A stretch of DNA of 64,000 nt from Clostridiaceae bacterium (GCA_016287385.1 JAEEWM010000001.1:1-64000); one strand, 5' to 3'; counted from the first letter of the stretch, positions 28,158 to 37,466 are shown. Made by a program: numbers and translations. Notes: generated by a model not told the origin, from the sequence alone.

Positions 28158-28436
28158 TTAAGCATAGCGCGATAATCCGAACCCGATTTTAGCGGGCGAA
28201 TTTCGCGCCCTCCTTTGTTAAAATACTCGGAAATCCGACAGGATTTCCTGCGTTTTTGCCTCGCATAGCACTGAAATTCGCTTTCCGATAAAATTCTGCG
28301 ACCTTAAACGAGCGTGTTTTTGAGCAGAATTTTATGCGGAGGACGAGAGCGGGCTGTCGCCCGGTAAGGACGACAAGTAACAGAATGCCGAAAACACGCC
28401 GTTTAAGGCGGGTTCGGATTATTGTGCTATGCTTAA
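28158..28436. mobile_element. MITE-like non-coding element with terminal inverted repeats
   Basis: A 279 bp non-coding block is bounded by inverted ends beginning TTAAGCATAGC (28158-28168) and ending GCTATGCTTAA (28426-28436). The inverted match extends to about 30 bp with two mismatches (through GATAATCCGAACCCG). Inside are further complementary arms: ATAAAATTCTGC/GCAGAATTTTAT, CCTTAAACGAGCGTGTTTT with AAAACACGCCGTTTAAGG, and GGAAATCC/GGATTTCC. The carB stop codon (TAA, 28433-28435) lies within the right end and the argF ribosome site begins at the left end. No ORF or transposase is present. It could be a miniature inverted-repeat transposable element or a structured regulatory RNA in the operon. 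Confidence 0.65.
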
Positions 28437-31400
28437 TGGTTTATATCCACAAGATAGGTGTTATCCTGAGTATAACACGCGCTTACGACGTCCGCAAGGG
28501 CGAGCGCGGTGTCAATGGAAGTCATGCAGGGTATTTTCGCATACATCGCCTTGCGGTAAAGCAGGCGGAAGTCGCCCACCGAGCTGTCCATGACCGCGCC
28601 GGTATATACGACGTAATTTACCGTTTTGTTTTCGATAAGGTCGTATATGTCGTTTGCCTCCCAGATGTTGCGAACCGTTTTGACCGGCATGCCGCGCGCC
28701 CTTATCGCTTTTGCGGTATCGGGCGTGGCGTAAAGGTTCATACCGAGGTCGGTAAACTTTTCGGCAAGCTTTATCGCGTCGCCGTAATCGTAATCCTCAA
28801 CCGAAATAAGTATCCCGTGCGAGCGGTTTTCGCCGCCGTGAACGTCAATGCCCGAGGCGCAAAGTCCTTTGTAAAGCGCCTCCGATTTGGTTCTGCCGAT
28901 ACCGAGCACTTCGCCGGTCGATTTCATTTCGGGTCCCATTATGGAGTTGGCGTCTGATATCTTTTCAAAGCTGAAAACCGGCACCTTTACGGCGTAATAC
29001 CGCGCGCTTTCGGCGAGTCCCTCGCTGTAACCCATGTCCGCAAGCTTTTCGCCCAGCATAACGCGGCTGGCGAGTTCTATCATCGGTATGCCCGTAACCT
29101 TACTTATATAAGGCACGGTGCGGCTCGCGCGGGGGTTTACCTCTATCACGTAAAGCTCGTTTTCAAACACGAGATACTGTATGTTCACTATGCCCTTGGT
29201 GCCGAGACTGCGCGCCATTTTCACCGATACGTCGCATATCTTTTTTGTAAGCGTTTCAGAAAGATTATACGGCGGATATACGGCTATCGAGTCACCCGAG
29301 TGGATGCCGGCGCGCTCGATATGCTCCATAATACCGGGGATAAGAACGGTCTGCCCGTCCGAAATACAGTCGACTTCAAGCTCGGTGCCGGGCATATATT
29401 TATCCACGAGCACCGAATTGTTTATTCCGCCCGCGATTATCGCGTCCATATAGGTTTGGAGCTCCTCCGCCGTACGCACGACGCTCATCCCCTGACCGCC
29501 TATTACGTAAGAGGGACGAAGCAGTACCGGGAAGCCCAGTATCTTTGCGGCGACCGCCGCTTCCTCCTTGCTTTCCACCGCGACCGCTTTCGGTCTCGAC
29601 ATCCCTATCGATTCGAGGAATGCGTCGAAACGCTCCCTGTCCTCGGCGACGTCGATGCTTTCCGCCGAGGTGCCGAGTATCCTTATCCCGTTGCTGTCAA
29701 GCGTTTTGGCAAGCTTAATGGCGGTCTGCCCGCCGAACGCCACCACCACGCCGAGCGGGTTCTCGACTTTCACGATACTCATTATATCCTCTTCGGTGAG
29801 CGGCTCGAAATAAAGACGGTTGGCGGTGTCGTAATCGGTCGATACCGTTTCGGGATTGTTGTTTACTATAACCACGTCGTAGCCCATTTCCCTGAGCGTC
29901 CACACGCAGTGCACCGAGCTGTAATCGAACTCTATGCCCTGACCTATGCGGATAGGTCCGGAGCCCAAAACGATGATTACCGGCTTGCCGCTTCGCTTTG
30001 CGCTTCTCGCCTCGCAGTCCCCGTCCGCGCAGGAGTAGAAATAAGGCGTTTCGGCGGCAAACTCCGCGGCGCAGGTGTCCACCATTTTATAGCTGTAATA
30101 AAACTCGGGAAGCTCCTTTTCGCCGGTTATCCTCTTTATGTAGGAATCGGGGAAACCCGATTTTTTTGCTTTCAGGTAAAGCTCTTCTGTCAGCTTGTTT
30201 CCGGCAAGCTCCTTTTCGAGCAGCGCCGCTTCCTTTAAGCAGGAAATGAAATACTCGTCGATTTTTGTTATATCGTGAACGGTCTTTACATCAATACCGC
30301 TCTTTAACGCTTCAAAAACGGTAAAAAGCCGCATATCGTCCGGCGTTGCGAGACGGGTGAGTATATCCGCGTCGCTTATCGGGGCGGCGTTCAGACTGTC
30401 CATATTTATCTCTGCGCCGCGCACCGCTTTGAAAAGCGCCTCGGTAAAGCTCTGACCTATCGCCATTACCTCGCCGGTCGCCTTCATCTGCGTGCCCAGC
30501 CGCCTGCTTGAACCCACAAACTTATCAAAAGGCCACTTGGGCAGCTTTACGACAACGTAATCGAGCGCCGGCTCGAAGAGCGCGCAGGTCTTGCCGGTTA
30601 TTTCGTTCTTTATCTCGTCAAGGTTATAGCCGAGCGCTATCAGCGTCGATATTTTGGCTATCGGGTAACCGGTCGCCTTACTGGCGAGCGCGGACGAACG
30701 CGAAACGCGCGGGTTTACCTCTATAACCGCGTACTCGAAGCTTTCGGGGTCGAGCGCGAACTGACAGTTACAGCCGCCCACAATACCCAGCGCCGATATG
30801 ATATCGAGAGACGCCGTGCGCAGCATCTGAAGCTCTTTATCCGAAAGGGTAAGGGCTGGCGCCGCGACTATCGAATCGCCGGTGTGAATACCCACCGGGT
30901 CGAAGTTTTCCATTGAGCAAACGGCGATTACGTTGCCCGCGCTATCGCGCACGGTTTCAAACTCTATCTCCTTCCAGCCGGAAATACACTTTTCAACCAG
31001 AATCTGAGTTATCGGGGATAAATCGAGTCCGTTTGCCGCGATTTTTCTTAAAGACTCCTCATCCTGCGCGATACCGCCGCCCGAGCCGCCGAGCGTATAC
31101 GCCGGGCGCACTATCACGGGATATCCTATTTCGTTTGCCGCCTTAAGAGCGGTTTCAACATCGTTCGCTATTTCGCTCGGAACGCAGGGCTGACCGATTT
31201 TAAGCATGGTTTCCCTGAAAAGTTCTCTGTCCTCGGCTTTTTTTATCGCCTCTATATCGCTGCCCAAAAATCTGACGCCGTATTTTTTAAGCACGCCGCT
31301 TTCGCAAAGTTGCATTGAAACGGTAAGCCCCGTTTGACCGCCGAGTCCCGCGAGGAGCCCGTCGGGGCGCTCCTTTTCGATTATACGAGTGACGGTTTCA

Positions 31401-31612
31401 AGCGTCAGCGGTTCGAGATATATTTCGTCCGCCAGGGCGCTGTCGGTCATAATGGTTGCCGGGTTGGAGTTTGCGAGCACTACGTTCACGCCCTCTTTTT
31501 TAAGCACCCTGCACGCCTGCGCGCCGGCGTAGTCGAACTCCGCCGCCTGACCTATGACTATCGGCCCCGAGCCGATTACAAGCACTTTTTTTATCGCTTC
31601 GTTTTTAGGCAT
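28433..31612 (-). CDS. carB: Carbamoyl-phosphate synthase large subunit
   Basis: The 1,059-residue enzyme makes carbamoyl phosphate from bicarbonate, ATP and ammonia delivered by CarA. It shows the duplicated ATP-grasp halves: GSGPIVIGQAAEFDYAGAQA in the first and LGSGPIRIGQGIEFDYSSVH in the second, each followed by a VVLAN/VIVNNNPE loop. Carboxyphosphate and carbamate-kinase motifs are intact. The last ~140 residues are the MGS-like allosteric domain. Its start overlaps the carA stop by 8 nt. The stop codon is contributed by the inverted-repeat element downstream. Confidence 0.98.
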   Translation of the reverse strand: MPKNEAIKKVLVIGSGPIVIGQAAEFDYAGAQACRVLKKEGVNVVLANSNPATIMTDSALADEIYLEPLTLETVTRIIEKERPDGLLAGLGGQTGLTVSMQLCESGVLKKYGVRFLGSDIEAIKKAEDRELFRETMLKIGQPCVPSEIANDVETALKAANEIGYPVIVRPAYTLGGSGGGIAQDEESLRKIAANGLDLSPITQILVEKCISGWKEIEFETVRDSAGNVIAVCSMENFDPVGIHTGDSIVAAPALTLSDKELQMLRTASLDIISALGIVGGCNCQFALDPESFEYAVIEVNPRVSRSSALASKATGYPIAKISTLIALGYNLDEIKNEITGKTCALFEPALDYVVVKLPKWPFDKFVGSSRRLGTQMKATGEVMAIGQSFTEALFKAVRGAEINMDSLNAAPISDADILTRLATPDDMRLFTVFEALKSGIDVKTVHDITKIDEYFISCLKEAALLEKELAGNKLTEELYLKAKKSGFPDSYIKRITGEKELPEFYYSYKMVDTCAAEFAAETPYFYSCADGDCEARSAKRSGKPVIIVLGSGPIRIGQGIEFDYSSVHCVWTLREMGYDVVIVNNNPETVSTDYDTANRLYFEPLTEEDIMSIVKVENPLGVVVAFGGQTAIKLAKTLDSNGIRILGTSAESIDVAEDRERFDAFLESIGMSRPKAVAVESKEEAAVAAKILGFPVLLRPSYVIGGQGMSVVRTAEELQTYMDAIIAGGINNSVLVDKYMPGTELEVDCISDGQTVLIPGIMEHIERAGIHSGDSIAVYPPYNLSETLTKKICDVSVKMARSLGTKGIVNIQYLVFENELYVIEVNPRASRTVPYISKVTGIPMIELASRVMLGEKLADMGYSEGLAESARYYAVKVPVFSFEKISDANSIMGPEMKSTGEVLGIGRTKSEALYKGLCASGIDVHGGENRSHGILISVEDYDYGDAIKLAEKFTDLGMNLYATPDTAKAIRARGMPVKTVRNIWEANDIYDLIENKTVNYVVYTGAVMDSSVGDFRLLYRKAMYAKIPCMTSIDTALALADVVSACYTQDNTYLVDINH

Positions 31613-32675
31613 TCTTCTTTTCCTCCATTAAAGCTATGAAGCGGTCAAACAAAAACTCGGTATCGTGCGGACCGCCGTTTGCCTCGGGGTGAAACTGCAC
31701 CGTAAAAGCCGAAAGCTCCTTATAGCTCATACCCTCGCTGCTTTTATCGTTGGCGTTTACGAAAATTTCTTCTCCAATACCTTTAAGCGACTTCGCCACC
31801 ACCGCGTAGCCGTGATTCTGGCTCGTCACGTAGGTGCGCCCCTTTCCCACCTCGGTAACGGGCTGGTTTGCGCCGTGGTGACCGTATTTCAGCTTGACGG
31901 TCGTGCCGCCCGCGGCGAGCGCGGTAAGCTGATGACCGAGACAGATTCCGAAAAGCGGTCTTTTGCCGAGAATCTTCTTTATCTGCTCTATTTCGTAAAC
32001 GTTTTCCTGCGGGTCGCCCGGCCCGTTTGAAAGCATAATGCCGTCGGGATTTGTTCCCAGTATCTCCTCCGCCGATACGTTATGCGGAAAAGCCGTTACG
32101 CGGCACCCTCTTTTTTGCAGGCACCTGATTATGCTCTTTTTAGCGCCGTAATCTATCAGCGCGACGCGGTATTTTTCCTCGCCCTCCGGCGCGTATTCGC
32201 ACACCCTGTCCGACGAGACCTGTGCGACTGCGTTACCCACCTTATAGCTTTCGATAGCTTTCATATCGGGCGTTTTCGTATCGGATATCATACCGTTCAT
32301 AACGCCCTGCTCGCGAATGATTTTAGTAAGCCTGCGGGTATCTATTCCGCATATTCCGCAAACGTTATGCTCTTTAAGAAACTTATCGAGCGCGTACTGT
32401 GACCTGAAATTGGATGGCGTATCGCAAAGCGTTCTTACAATATAGCCCTTTACCGCGCATTTGCCCTCGAAATCCTCGCTGATAACGCCGTAGTTGCCTA
32501 TAAGCGGGAAGGTCTGTACCACTATCTGCCCCGCGTACGAAGGGTCGGTAAGCGTTTCAAGATATCCGGTCATGCCCGTGGTAAAGACAACTTCGCCCGT
32601 GCTTTCGGTATCCGCGCCTATCTTATAACCCTCGAAAACCGTATTGTTGCTCAGTATCAGATATGCCTTTTTCAT
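31605..32675 (-). CDS. carA: Carbamoyl-phosphate synthase small subunit
   Basis: The 356-residue glutaminase subunit provides ammonia for CarB. The N-terminal CarA domain (FTTGMTGYLETLTDPSYAGQ) is followed by the class-I amidotransferase domain with the nucleophile in FGICLGHQLTALA and the His/Glu pair in FTVQFHPEANGGPHDTEFLF. GGGGAG precedes the ATG. Placement inside the arginine operon suggests these carAB genes mainly serve arginine synthesis. Confidence 0.98.
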   Translation of the reverse strand: MKKAYLILSNNTVFEGYKIGADTESTGEVVFTTGMTGYLETLTDPSYAGQIVVQTFPLIGNYGVISEDFEGKCAVKGYIVRTLCDTPSNFRSQYALDKFLKEHNVCGICGIDTRRLTKIIREQGVMNGMISDTKTPDMKAIESYKVGNAVAQVSSDRVCEYAPEGEEKYRVALIDYGAKKSIIRCLQKRGCRVTAFPHNVSAEEILGTNPDGIMLSNGPGDPQENVYEIEQIKKILGKRPLFGICLGHQLTALAAGGTTVKLKYGHHGANQPVTEVGKGRTYVTSQNHGYAVVAKSLKGIGEEIFVNANDKSSEGMSYKELSAFTVQFHPEANGGPHDTEFLFDRFIALMEEKKNA

Positions 32676-32712
32676 TATACAACTCCCCGTCAGTAAAAGC
32701 GGTGCGGCACGG

Positions 32713-33876
32713 CTATTCGGCGCAGACCCGCTTTATTGTTTCTATCGCTTTTTTGAACAAACCGTCGTCGATATTAAGCGCCGGAAGCAGTCGCACCTTA
32801 TCCTTTGCGGCAAGGCACAGAACGCCTCTTTTCATACATTCCTCTATTACCTCTCCGGCGGGCTTAACGGTCTTTATGCCTATCATAAGACCCATGCCCG
32901 TCACCGCCTCGATACCCTTGCCGTTTTCAAGCGATAAAAAGGCGTAGGTGCTCTTGTCCTTTACGCTTTGAAGCAGTTTTTCATCCAGCCGCTCAATAAT
33001 GCTTATCGCCGCCGCCGCGCATACCGGATTTCCGCCGAAGGTGGAGCCGTGGTCGCCGAAGGAAAAGACGTTTTCGCACTTCTCGCCGAGCATCGTCGCC
33101 CCCATGGGCAGACCGCCGGCAAGACCCTTCGCCGTGGATACGATATCCGGCTTTATGCCGAAGTTCATATACGCGTAAAGCTCGCCCGTTCTGCCGTTTC
33201 CCGTCTGTACCTCGTCCGCGATAAGCAGTACGTCGTTTTTGACGCAGTATTCGTAAAGCGCCTTTACAAAGTCTTTACCGAGCGGCACCACGCCGCCCTC
33301 GCCCTGTATACACTCTATCATAACGGCGGCAAGCGTGCCGTCTTTGTTTATCTTTTCGAGCTCGTCGATACATCCCGCGTTAAAGCTTACAAAGCCGTCT
33401 GTAAGCGGGGTAAAGAGCTTATGAAATTTATCCTGACCCGTTGCGGCGAGCGTAGTGAGCGTTCTGCCGTGAAAGCTGCCCGTAAGCGTGGCTATGACGT
33501 GTCTTTTTTTGCCGTACTTGTCCTGCGCGTATTTACGCGCCGCCTTTATTGCGCACTCGTTCGCCTCCGCGCCGGAGTTCGAGAAAAACACCTTTTTCAT
33601 GCCGGTTTTTTTACATAGAAGCTCGGCAAGCTTGACGCACGGCTCGGTATAATAGAGGTTGGAGGCGTGCTGTAACGTCGCCGCCTGCTTTGTCACCGCG
33701 TCAAGCCAGACGGGGTCGGCGATACCGAAGGCGGTAACGCCTATTCCGGAGCCCATATCAATATACTGTCTGCCCCTGTCGTCGGTTATGACCGAGCCCT
33801 TGCCGGACTGCGCCACAACCGGAAAACGGTTATATGTCGGAGCAATATATTTTTTGTCGATATCTTTAATATTCAT
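32713..33876 (-). CDS. argD: Acetylornithine aminotransferase
   Basis: The 387-residue class-III PLP aminotransferase converts N-acetylglutamate semialdehyde to N-acetylornithine. The PLP lysine is in VSTAKGLAGGLPMGA, the cofactor Asp in LLIADEVQTGNGRTGELYA, and FFSNSGAEANECAIKAARKYA is the phosphate-binding turn. The start lies 9 nt after argB with GGAGG overlapping the argB end. Confidence 0.96.
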   Translation of the reverse strand: MNIKDIDKKYIAPTYNRFPVVAQSGKGSVITDDRGRQYIDMGSGIGVTAFGIADPVWLDAVTKQAATLQHASNLYYTEPCVKLAELLCKKTGMKKVFFSNSGAEANECAIKAARKYAQDKYGKKRHVIATLTGSFHGRTLTTLAATGQDKFHKLFTPLTDGFVSFNAGCIDELEKINKDGTLAAVMIECIQGEGGVVPLGKDFVKALYEYCVKNDVLLIADEVQTGNGRTGELYAYMNFGIKPDIVSTAKGLAGGLPMGATMLGEKCENVFSFGDHGSTFGGNPVCAAAAISIIERLDEKLLQSVKDKSTYAFLSLENGKGIEAVTGMGLMIGIKTVKPAGEVIEECMKRGVLCLAAKDKVRLLPALNIDDGLFKKAIETIKRVCAE

Positions 33877-33885
33877 ATTAAGACC

Positions 33886-34749
33886 TTATCCTCCGGTCAC
33901 CATGGTGCCGGCGCCCTCGTTTGTGAGCAGCTCCATGAGTATGGAGTGGGGAACTCTGCCGTCCATGATTACGACCTTTTTGACTCCCTGCTCTATCGCC
34001 TTTACACAACACTTTATCTTGGGTATCATTCCGCCCCCGGCTATGCCGTCGCTTATGAGCTTTTCGGCTTCGGTGACTGTTATTTCCGGAATAAGAGTAG
34101 AGTCGTCGTTTTTATCTTTCAGTATGCCCGCTATATCGGTGAGCATAATAAGGCGCTCCGCGCCGAGCGCGCCCGAAATGAACGCCGCGGCGGTGTCGCC
34201 GTTTATATTATATACGTTGCCCTTTTTATCACAGCCGACTGTCGAGATGACCGGGATATAGTTATTGTCGAGCAAATCGGTTATGACCGAGGTGTTGACC
34301 CTGGTTATCTCGCCTACGAGTCCCAGCCGTTCGTCCTTTATTTCGGCTTCGATAAGCCGCGCGTCCACGCCCGAAAGCCCGACGCTTCTGCCGCCGGCTA
34401 CGTCGATAAGGTTTACAAGCGATTTGTTTACCTTGCCGGAAAGCGCCATCTGCACTATATCCACCGTTTCCTCGTCCGTAACGCGAAGCCCGTCGACAAA
34501 CTGCGGCTTTTTGCCGAGCTTGTCCATAAGACCGCTGATTTCGGGACCGCCGCCGTGCACCAGAACAACTCTGACCCCTATAAGCCACAGCAGAACTATA
34601 TCGGTCATAACCTGCATTTTAAGACTTTCGTTGGTCATCGCGTTGCCGCCGTACTTTATGACTACCGTTTTACCGGTGTATTTCTTGATGTGCGGTATCG
34701 CCTGGGTAAGTACCTCGGCGCGCTCCGCGTTTGAAAAAGAACCGTTCAT
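33886..34749 (-). CDS. argB: Acetylglutamate kinase
   Basis: The product is 287 residues from the ATG at 34749 (MNGSFSNAERAEVLTQ), which has AAAGGAG 7 nt upstream; longer frames overlap argJ. The amino-acid-kinase fold is clear: VVIKYGGNAM at the phosphate loop, LVHGGGPEI for substrate binding, and a C-terminal GGGMIPKIKCC segment. It phosphorylates N-acetylglutamate, the usual arginine-feedback point of the pathway. Confidence 0.96.
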   Translation of the reverse strand: MNGSFSNAERAEVLTQAIPHIKKYTGKTVVIKYGGNAMTNESLKMQVMTDIVLLWLIGVRVVLVHGGGPEISGLMDKLGKKPQFVDGLRVTDEETVDIVQMALSGKVNKSLVNLIDVAGGRSVGLSGVDARLIEAEIKDERLGLVGEITRVNTSVITDLLDNNYIPVISTVGCDKKGNVYNINGDTAAAFISGALGAERLIMLTDIAGILKDKNDDSTLIPEITVTEAEKLISDGIAGGGMIPKIKCCVKAIEQGVKKVVIMDGRVPHSILMELLTNEGAGTMVTGG

Positions 34750-34769
34750 ATCGTTACTCCTTTTTAGAC

Positions 34770-35984
34770 TCATGTGCGGTAATCGCCGTTTATCTTTACG
34801 TAATCGTAGGTAAGGTCGCAACCCCACGCGGTGGCTGTATAATCGCCGCTGTTAAGGTTTACAAGTATATCAATTTCGCTTTCAAGCAGTATTTTCTTCG
34901 CTTTTTCCTCCGAAAACTCCACGCCCGCGCCGTCCTTGCAGACCTCTATTTTGCCCGCGGCGCTTAAAAACGAAACGTCTATTCTGTTCACGTCTACGTC
35001 GGCGCCGCTGTAACCTATCGCGCAGAGCACTCTGCCCCAGTTGGCGTCCGCCCCGAACATCGCCGCTTTGGTCAGTGAGGAGCAAACAACGCTTTTTGCC
35101 ACGGTCTTGGCGGTCGCTTCGTCGGCGGCGCCCGAAACCTTACATTCAAGCAGCTTTGTAGCTCCCTCGCCGTCGGCGGCTATCATCCGGCAAAGATGGA
35201 CGGTAACCGTGTTGAGCGCGCGCATGAACGCGTCAAAGTCTTTGCCCTTTTCGGTGATTTTCGCGTTGCCCGCCATACCGTTTGCCAGCACGCATACCAT
35301 ATCGTTGGTGGATGTGTCGCCGTCAATGCTTATCATATTGAAGGTTCTGCCGATATCGCCGGTAAGCGCCTCTTTAAGCATTTCGGGCGAAATCGAAACG
35401 TCGCTCGTAATAAACACGAGCATTGTCGCCATATTGGGATGTATCATCCCGCTGCCCTTCGCCATTCCGCCTATTTTGCACTCTTTGCCGCCTACGGTAA
35501 ACGAAACTGCGACCTCTTTTTTTACGGTGTCGGTGGTCATAATGCCTTCCGCCGCGAACGCCGCGCCGTCGGCGCTGAGTCCTCCCGCAAGCTCGCTCAT
35601 CCCGTTTTTAATGGGCGTTATATCGAGCGGCTGACCGATAACGCCGGTCGAGGCGACCACCACGTCGTTTTTCTCTATACCGAGCGCGTCCGCGACGATA
35701 TAACAGGTTTCGTTGGCTATCTCTTCGCCGTTCGCGTTGCAGGTGTTGGCGTTGCCGCTGTTGCAGATGACCGCCTGCGCAATACCGTTCGATAAATGCT
35801 CTTTCGTGATTTTAAGCGGCGCGCCTTTTACGAGATTTTTGGTGTACACCGCCGCCGCCGAGGCGGGAACCTCACTGAAAATCAGCGAGAGGTCTCTTTT
35901 CTGCCTGTTCTTTCTTATTCCGCAGTGTACTCCGTTCGCCTTAAAGCCCTTTGCGGCGCAAACGCCGCCGGAAATTATTTTCAT
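34770..35984 (-). CDS. argJ: Bifunctional glutamate N-acetyltransferase / amino-acid acetyltransferase
   Basis: The 404-residue protein recycles the acetyl group from acetylornithine to glutamate and, if bifunctional, also uses acetyl-CoA. The autocleavage site is GMIHPNMATML, where the Thr (about residue 187) becomes the N-terminal nucleophile of the beta chain. GGAGG precedes the ATG. No argA or argE is in the operon, consistent with the cyclic acetyl pathway. Mono- or bifunctionality cannot be told from sequence alone. Confidence 0.96.
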   Translation of the reverse strand: MKIISGGVCAAKGFKANGVHCGIRKNRQKRDLSLIFSEVPASAAAVYTKNLVKGAPLKITKEHLSNGIAQAVICNSGNANTCNANGEEIANETCYIVADALGIEKNDVVVASTGVIGQPLDITPIKNGMSELAGGLSADGAAFAAEGIMTTDTVKKEVAVSFTVGGKECKIGGMAKGSGMIHPNMATMLVFITSDVSISPEMLKEALTGDIGRTFNMISIDGDTSTNDMVCVLANGMAGNAKITEKGKDFDAFMRALNTVTVHLCRMIAADGEGATKLLECKVSGAADEATAKTVAKSVVCSSLTKAAMFGADANWGRVLCAIGYSGADVDVNRIDVSFLSAAGKIEVCKDGAGVEFSEEKAKKILLESEIDILVNLNSGDYTATAWGCDLTYDYVKINGDYRT

Positions 35985-35987
35985 ATC

Positions 35988-36920
35988 TTACGCCTCCGAA
36001 AGTATCAGCCCGGTCTCCTCGGGGAGACCGAGATTTATATTCATATTCTGTATCGCCGCGCCGCAGGCGCCCTTGCCAAGATTATCGAACCGGGCAACGA
36101 GGATGACTCTTTCCCCGCCGCCGTAAACGCTTATCTCCATATCGTCGCGCCCGGAAAAGCCGCCGGCGTACAAAAATCCGTTATCATCCGGGTCTTCGGC
36201 GTATTTTACCACGCCGCCGCGGTAAAAGGTTCTGTAAACGTCTTTTATCTCTTTTATGCCGAACGGCGTCTGCCCGCCGCAAAGCGTTATTACCGTCATC
36301 ATACCGGAGTAGTAATCGGCGACGACGGGGCAGAATACCGGCGCGTTTTCAAGTCCGCACACCGCCTTCATCTCGGGCAGGTGCTTGTGGGTCTGCGAAA
36401 GCCCGTACATACCGGGCGCCAAGAGCTTTTCTGCCTTCTGCGCGCTTTCGTATTCGGCTATCATCTTTTTGCCGCCGCCCGAATACCCGGTGAGCGAAAA
36501 ACAGGAAAGCGCCGCCTCTTTGCTTATCGCGCCCGCTTTTACAAGCGGATAGGCGAGGGCGATAAAGCCGCTCGCGTGACAGCCGGGGTTGGCTATCAGC
36601 TTTGCCGAAGCTATCTTTTCCCTGCTGTCGTCCAGCTCCGCAAAGCCGTAAACAAAATCGGGCGAGACCCTGTGCGCCGTCGAAGTATCGATTATAGTGG
36701 CGCCGCTGCCTTTTGCGAGCTTTGCCGCGGTTACCGCCGCCGCGTCGGGCAGGCAGAGAAATGTGACGTCGCTTTCAAATATCGCGTCTTTGCGCGCTTC
36801 CTCGTCTTTCCTTTTTTCCTCGCTTAAAGTGATGAGCGTTATATCTTTTCTCATGCTCAGCCGCTTTACGATATTGAGACCGGTGGTTCCCGCGCCTCCG
36901 TCAACAAACACCTTTTTCAT
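35988..36920 (-). CDS. argC: N-acetyl-gamma-glutamyl-phosphate reductase, short (type 2) form
   Basis: The 310-residue NADP enzyme reduces acetylglutamyl phosphate to the semialdehyde. The N-terminal Rossmann motif is VDGGAGTTGLNIVKRL, the catalytic Cys is in ANPGCHASGFIALAYPLV, and FSLTGYSGGGKKMI follows. Its length and sequence match the shorter type-2 AGPR rather than the ~345-residue type 1. It is the first gene of the arginine operon. Its ribosome site AAAGGA lies inside the first of six 80 bp leader repeats. Confidence 0.93.
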   Translation of the reverse strand: MKKVFVDGGAGTTGLNIVKRLSMRKDITLITLSEEKRKDEEARKDAIFESDVTFLCLPDAAAVTAAKLAKGSGATIIDTSTAHRVSPDFVYGFAELDDSREKIASAKLIANPGCHASGFIALAYPLVKAGAISKEAALSCFSLTGYSGGGKKMIAEYESAQKAEKLLAPGMYGLSQTHKHLPEMKAVCGLENAPVFCPVVADYYSGMMTVITLCGGQTPFGIKEIKDVYRTFYRGGVVKYAEDPDDNGFLYAGGFSGRDDMEISVYGGGERVILVARFDNLGKGACGAAIQNMNINLGLPEETGLILSEA

Positions 36921-37395
36921 CTTTTATGATTCCTTTTACCCTTTTATTGAATTTTCAGCCCGTTGTTTCCAATTTCACAAAAAATTGAAAATTCTATTTG
37001 CTTTTATGATTCCTTTTACCCTTTTATTGAATTTCCAGTCCGCTGTTTCCAATTTCACAAAAAATTGAAAATTCTATTTGTCTTTATGATTCCCTTTATC
37101 CTTTTATTGAATTTTCAGTCCGTTGTTTCCAATAACGCAAAAACCGAAAATTTCGTTTGCTTTTATGATTCCTTTTATCTTTTTATTGAATTTTCAGCCC
37201 AATGTTTCCAATAACACAAAAGCCGAAAATTTCGTTTGCTTTTATGATTCCCTTTATCTTTTTATTGAATTTCCAGCCCGCTGTTTCCAATTTCACAAAA
37301 AATTGAAAATTCTATTTGCTTTTATGATTCCCTTTATCCTTTTATTGAATTTCCAGTCCTATGTTTCCAATAACACAAAAGCCGAAAATTTTTCC
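36921..37395 (-). repeat. Six tandem 79-80 bp repeats in the argC leader
   Basis: Copies begin at 36921, 37001, 37081, 37160, 37239 and 37319. Two sub-types alternate irregularly at their 3' half: copies 1, 2 and 5 carry AATTTCACAAAAAATTG, copies 3, 4 and 6 carry AATAACACAAAAGCCG or close variants. In both types a segment like AATTTTCA can pair with GAAAATT later in the unit. On the transcribed (minus) strand every copy holds the SD-like AAAAGGAATCATAAAAG, but only the copy nearest argC is followed by ATG; in the others CAA stands there. The block therefore looks like amplification of the argC ribosome-binding leader. Confidence 0.9.
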
Positions 37396-37413
37396 TTTTA
37401 CCGTTTATATGGT

Positions 37414-37442
37414 ATTTTAATCATTTTTATGCAAAAAGTCAA
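37414..37442 (-). promoter_or_regulatory. Promoter of the arginine operon
   Basis: On the minus strand TTGACT (37437-37442), 17 bp spacer, TAAAAT (37414-37419). Transcription would start near 37406, giving a leader of about 490 nt that includes all six repeats. No other comparable promoter lies between this point and argC. Confidence 0.8.
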
Positions 37443-37466
37443 GCTAAAATTGCATTTTTATTCGCT
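37418..37466 (-). promoter_or_regulatory. Candidate ARG boxes (ArgR/AhrC operator)
   Basis: Minus-strand 37466-37449 reads AGCGAATAAAAATGCAAT, matching 15 of 18 positions of the Bacillus AhrC/ArgR consensus as I recall it (core GAATAAAAATKCAA). A second box-like sequence, TTGCATAAAAATGATTA, covers 37434-37418, overlapping the spacer and -10. A third AT-rich variant (TGCATATAATTTATA) lies upstream near 37480-37495. Tandem ARG boxes over a promoter are typical of arginine repression. Confidence 0.65.

Noticed and set aside
28334-28957. Plus-strand 207-codon frame across the element and the carB end
   Set aside because: It is antisense to carB and lacks a ribosome site; it is a shadow of the carB codon pattern.
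34750-34827. Longer argB start
   Set aside because: It overlaps argJ and lacks similarity; the start at 34749 has AAAGGAG.
36921-37395. Possible CRISPR array
   Set aside because: Units are contiguous 79-80 bp copies with no unique spacers and no cas genes nearby.
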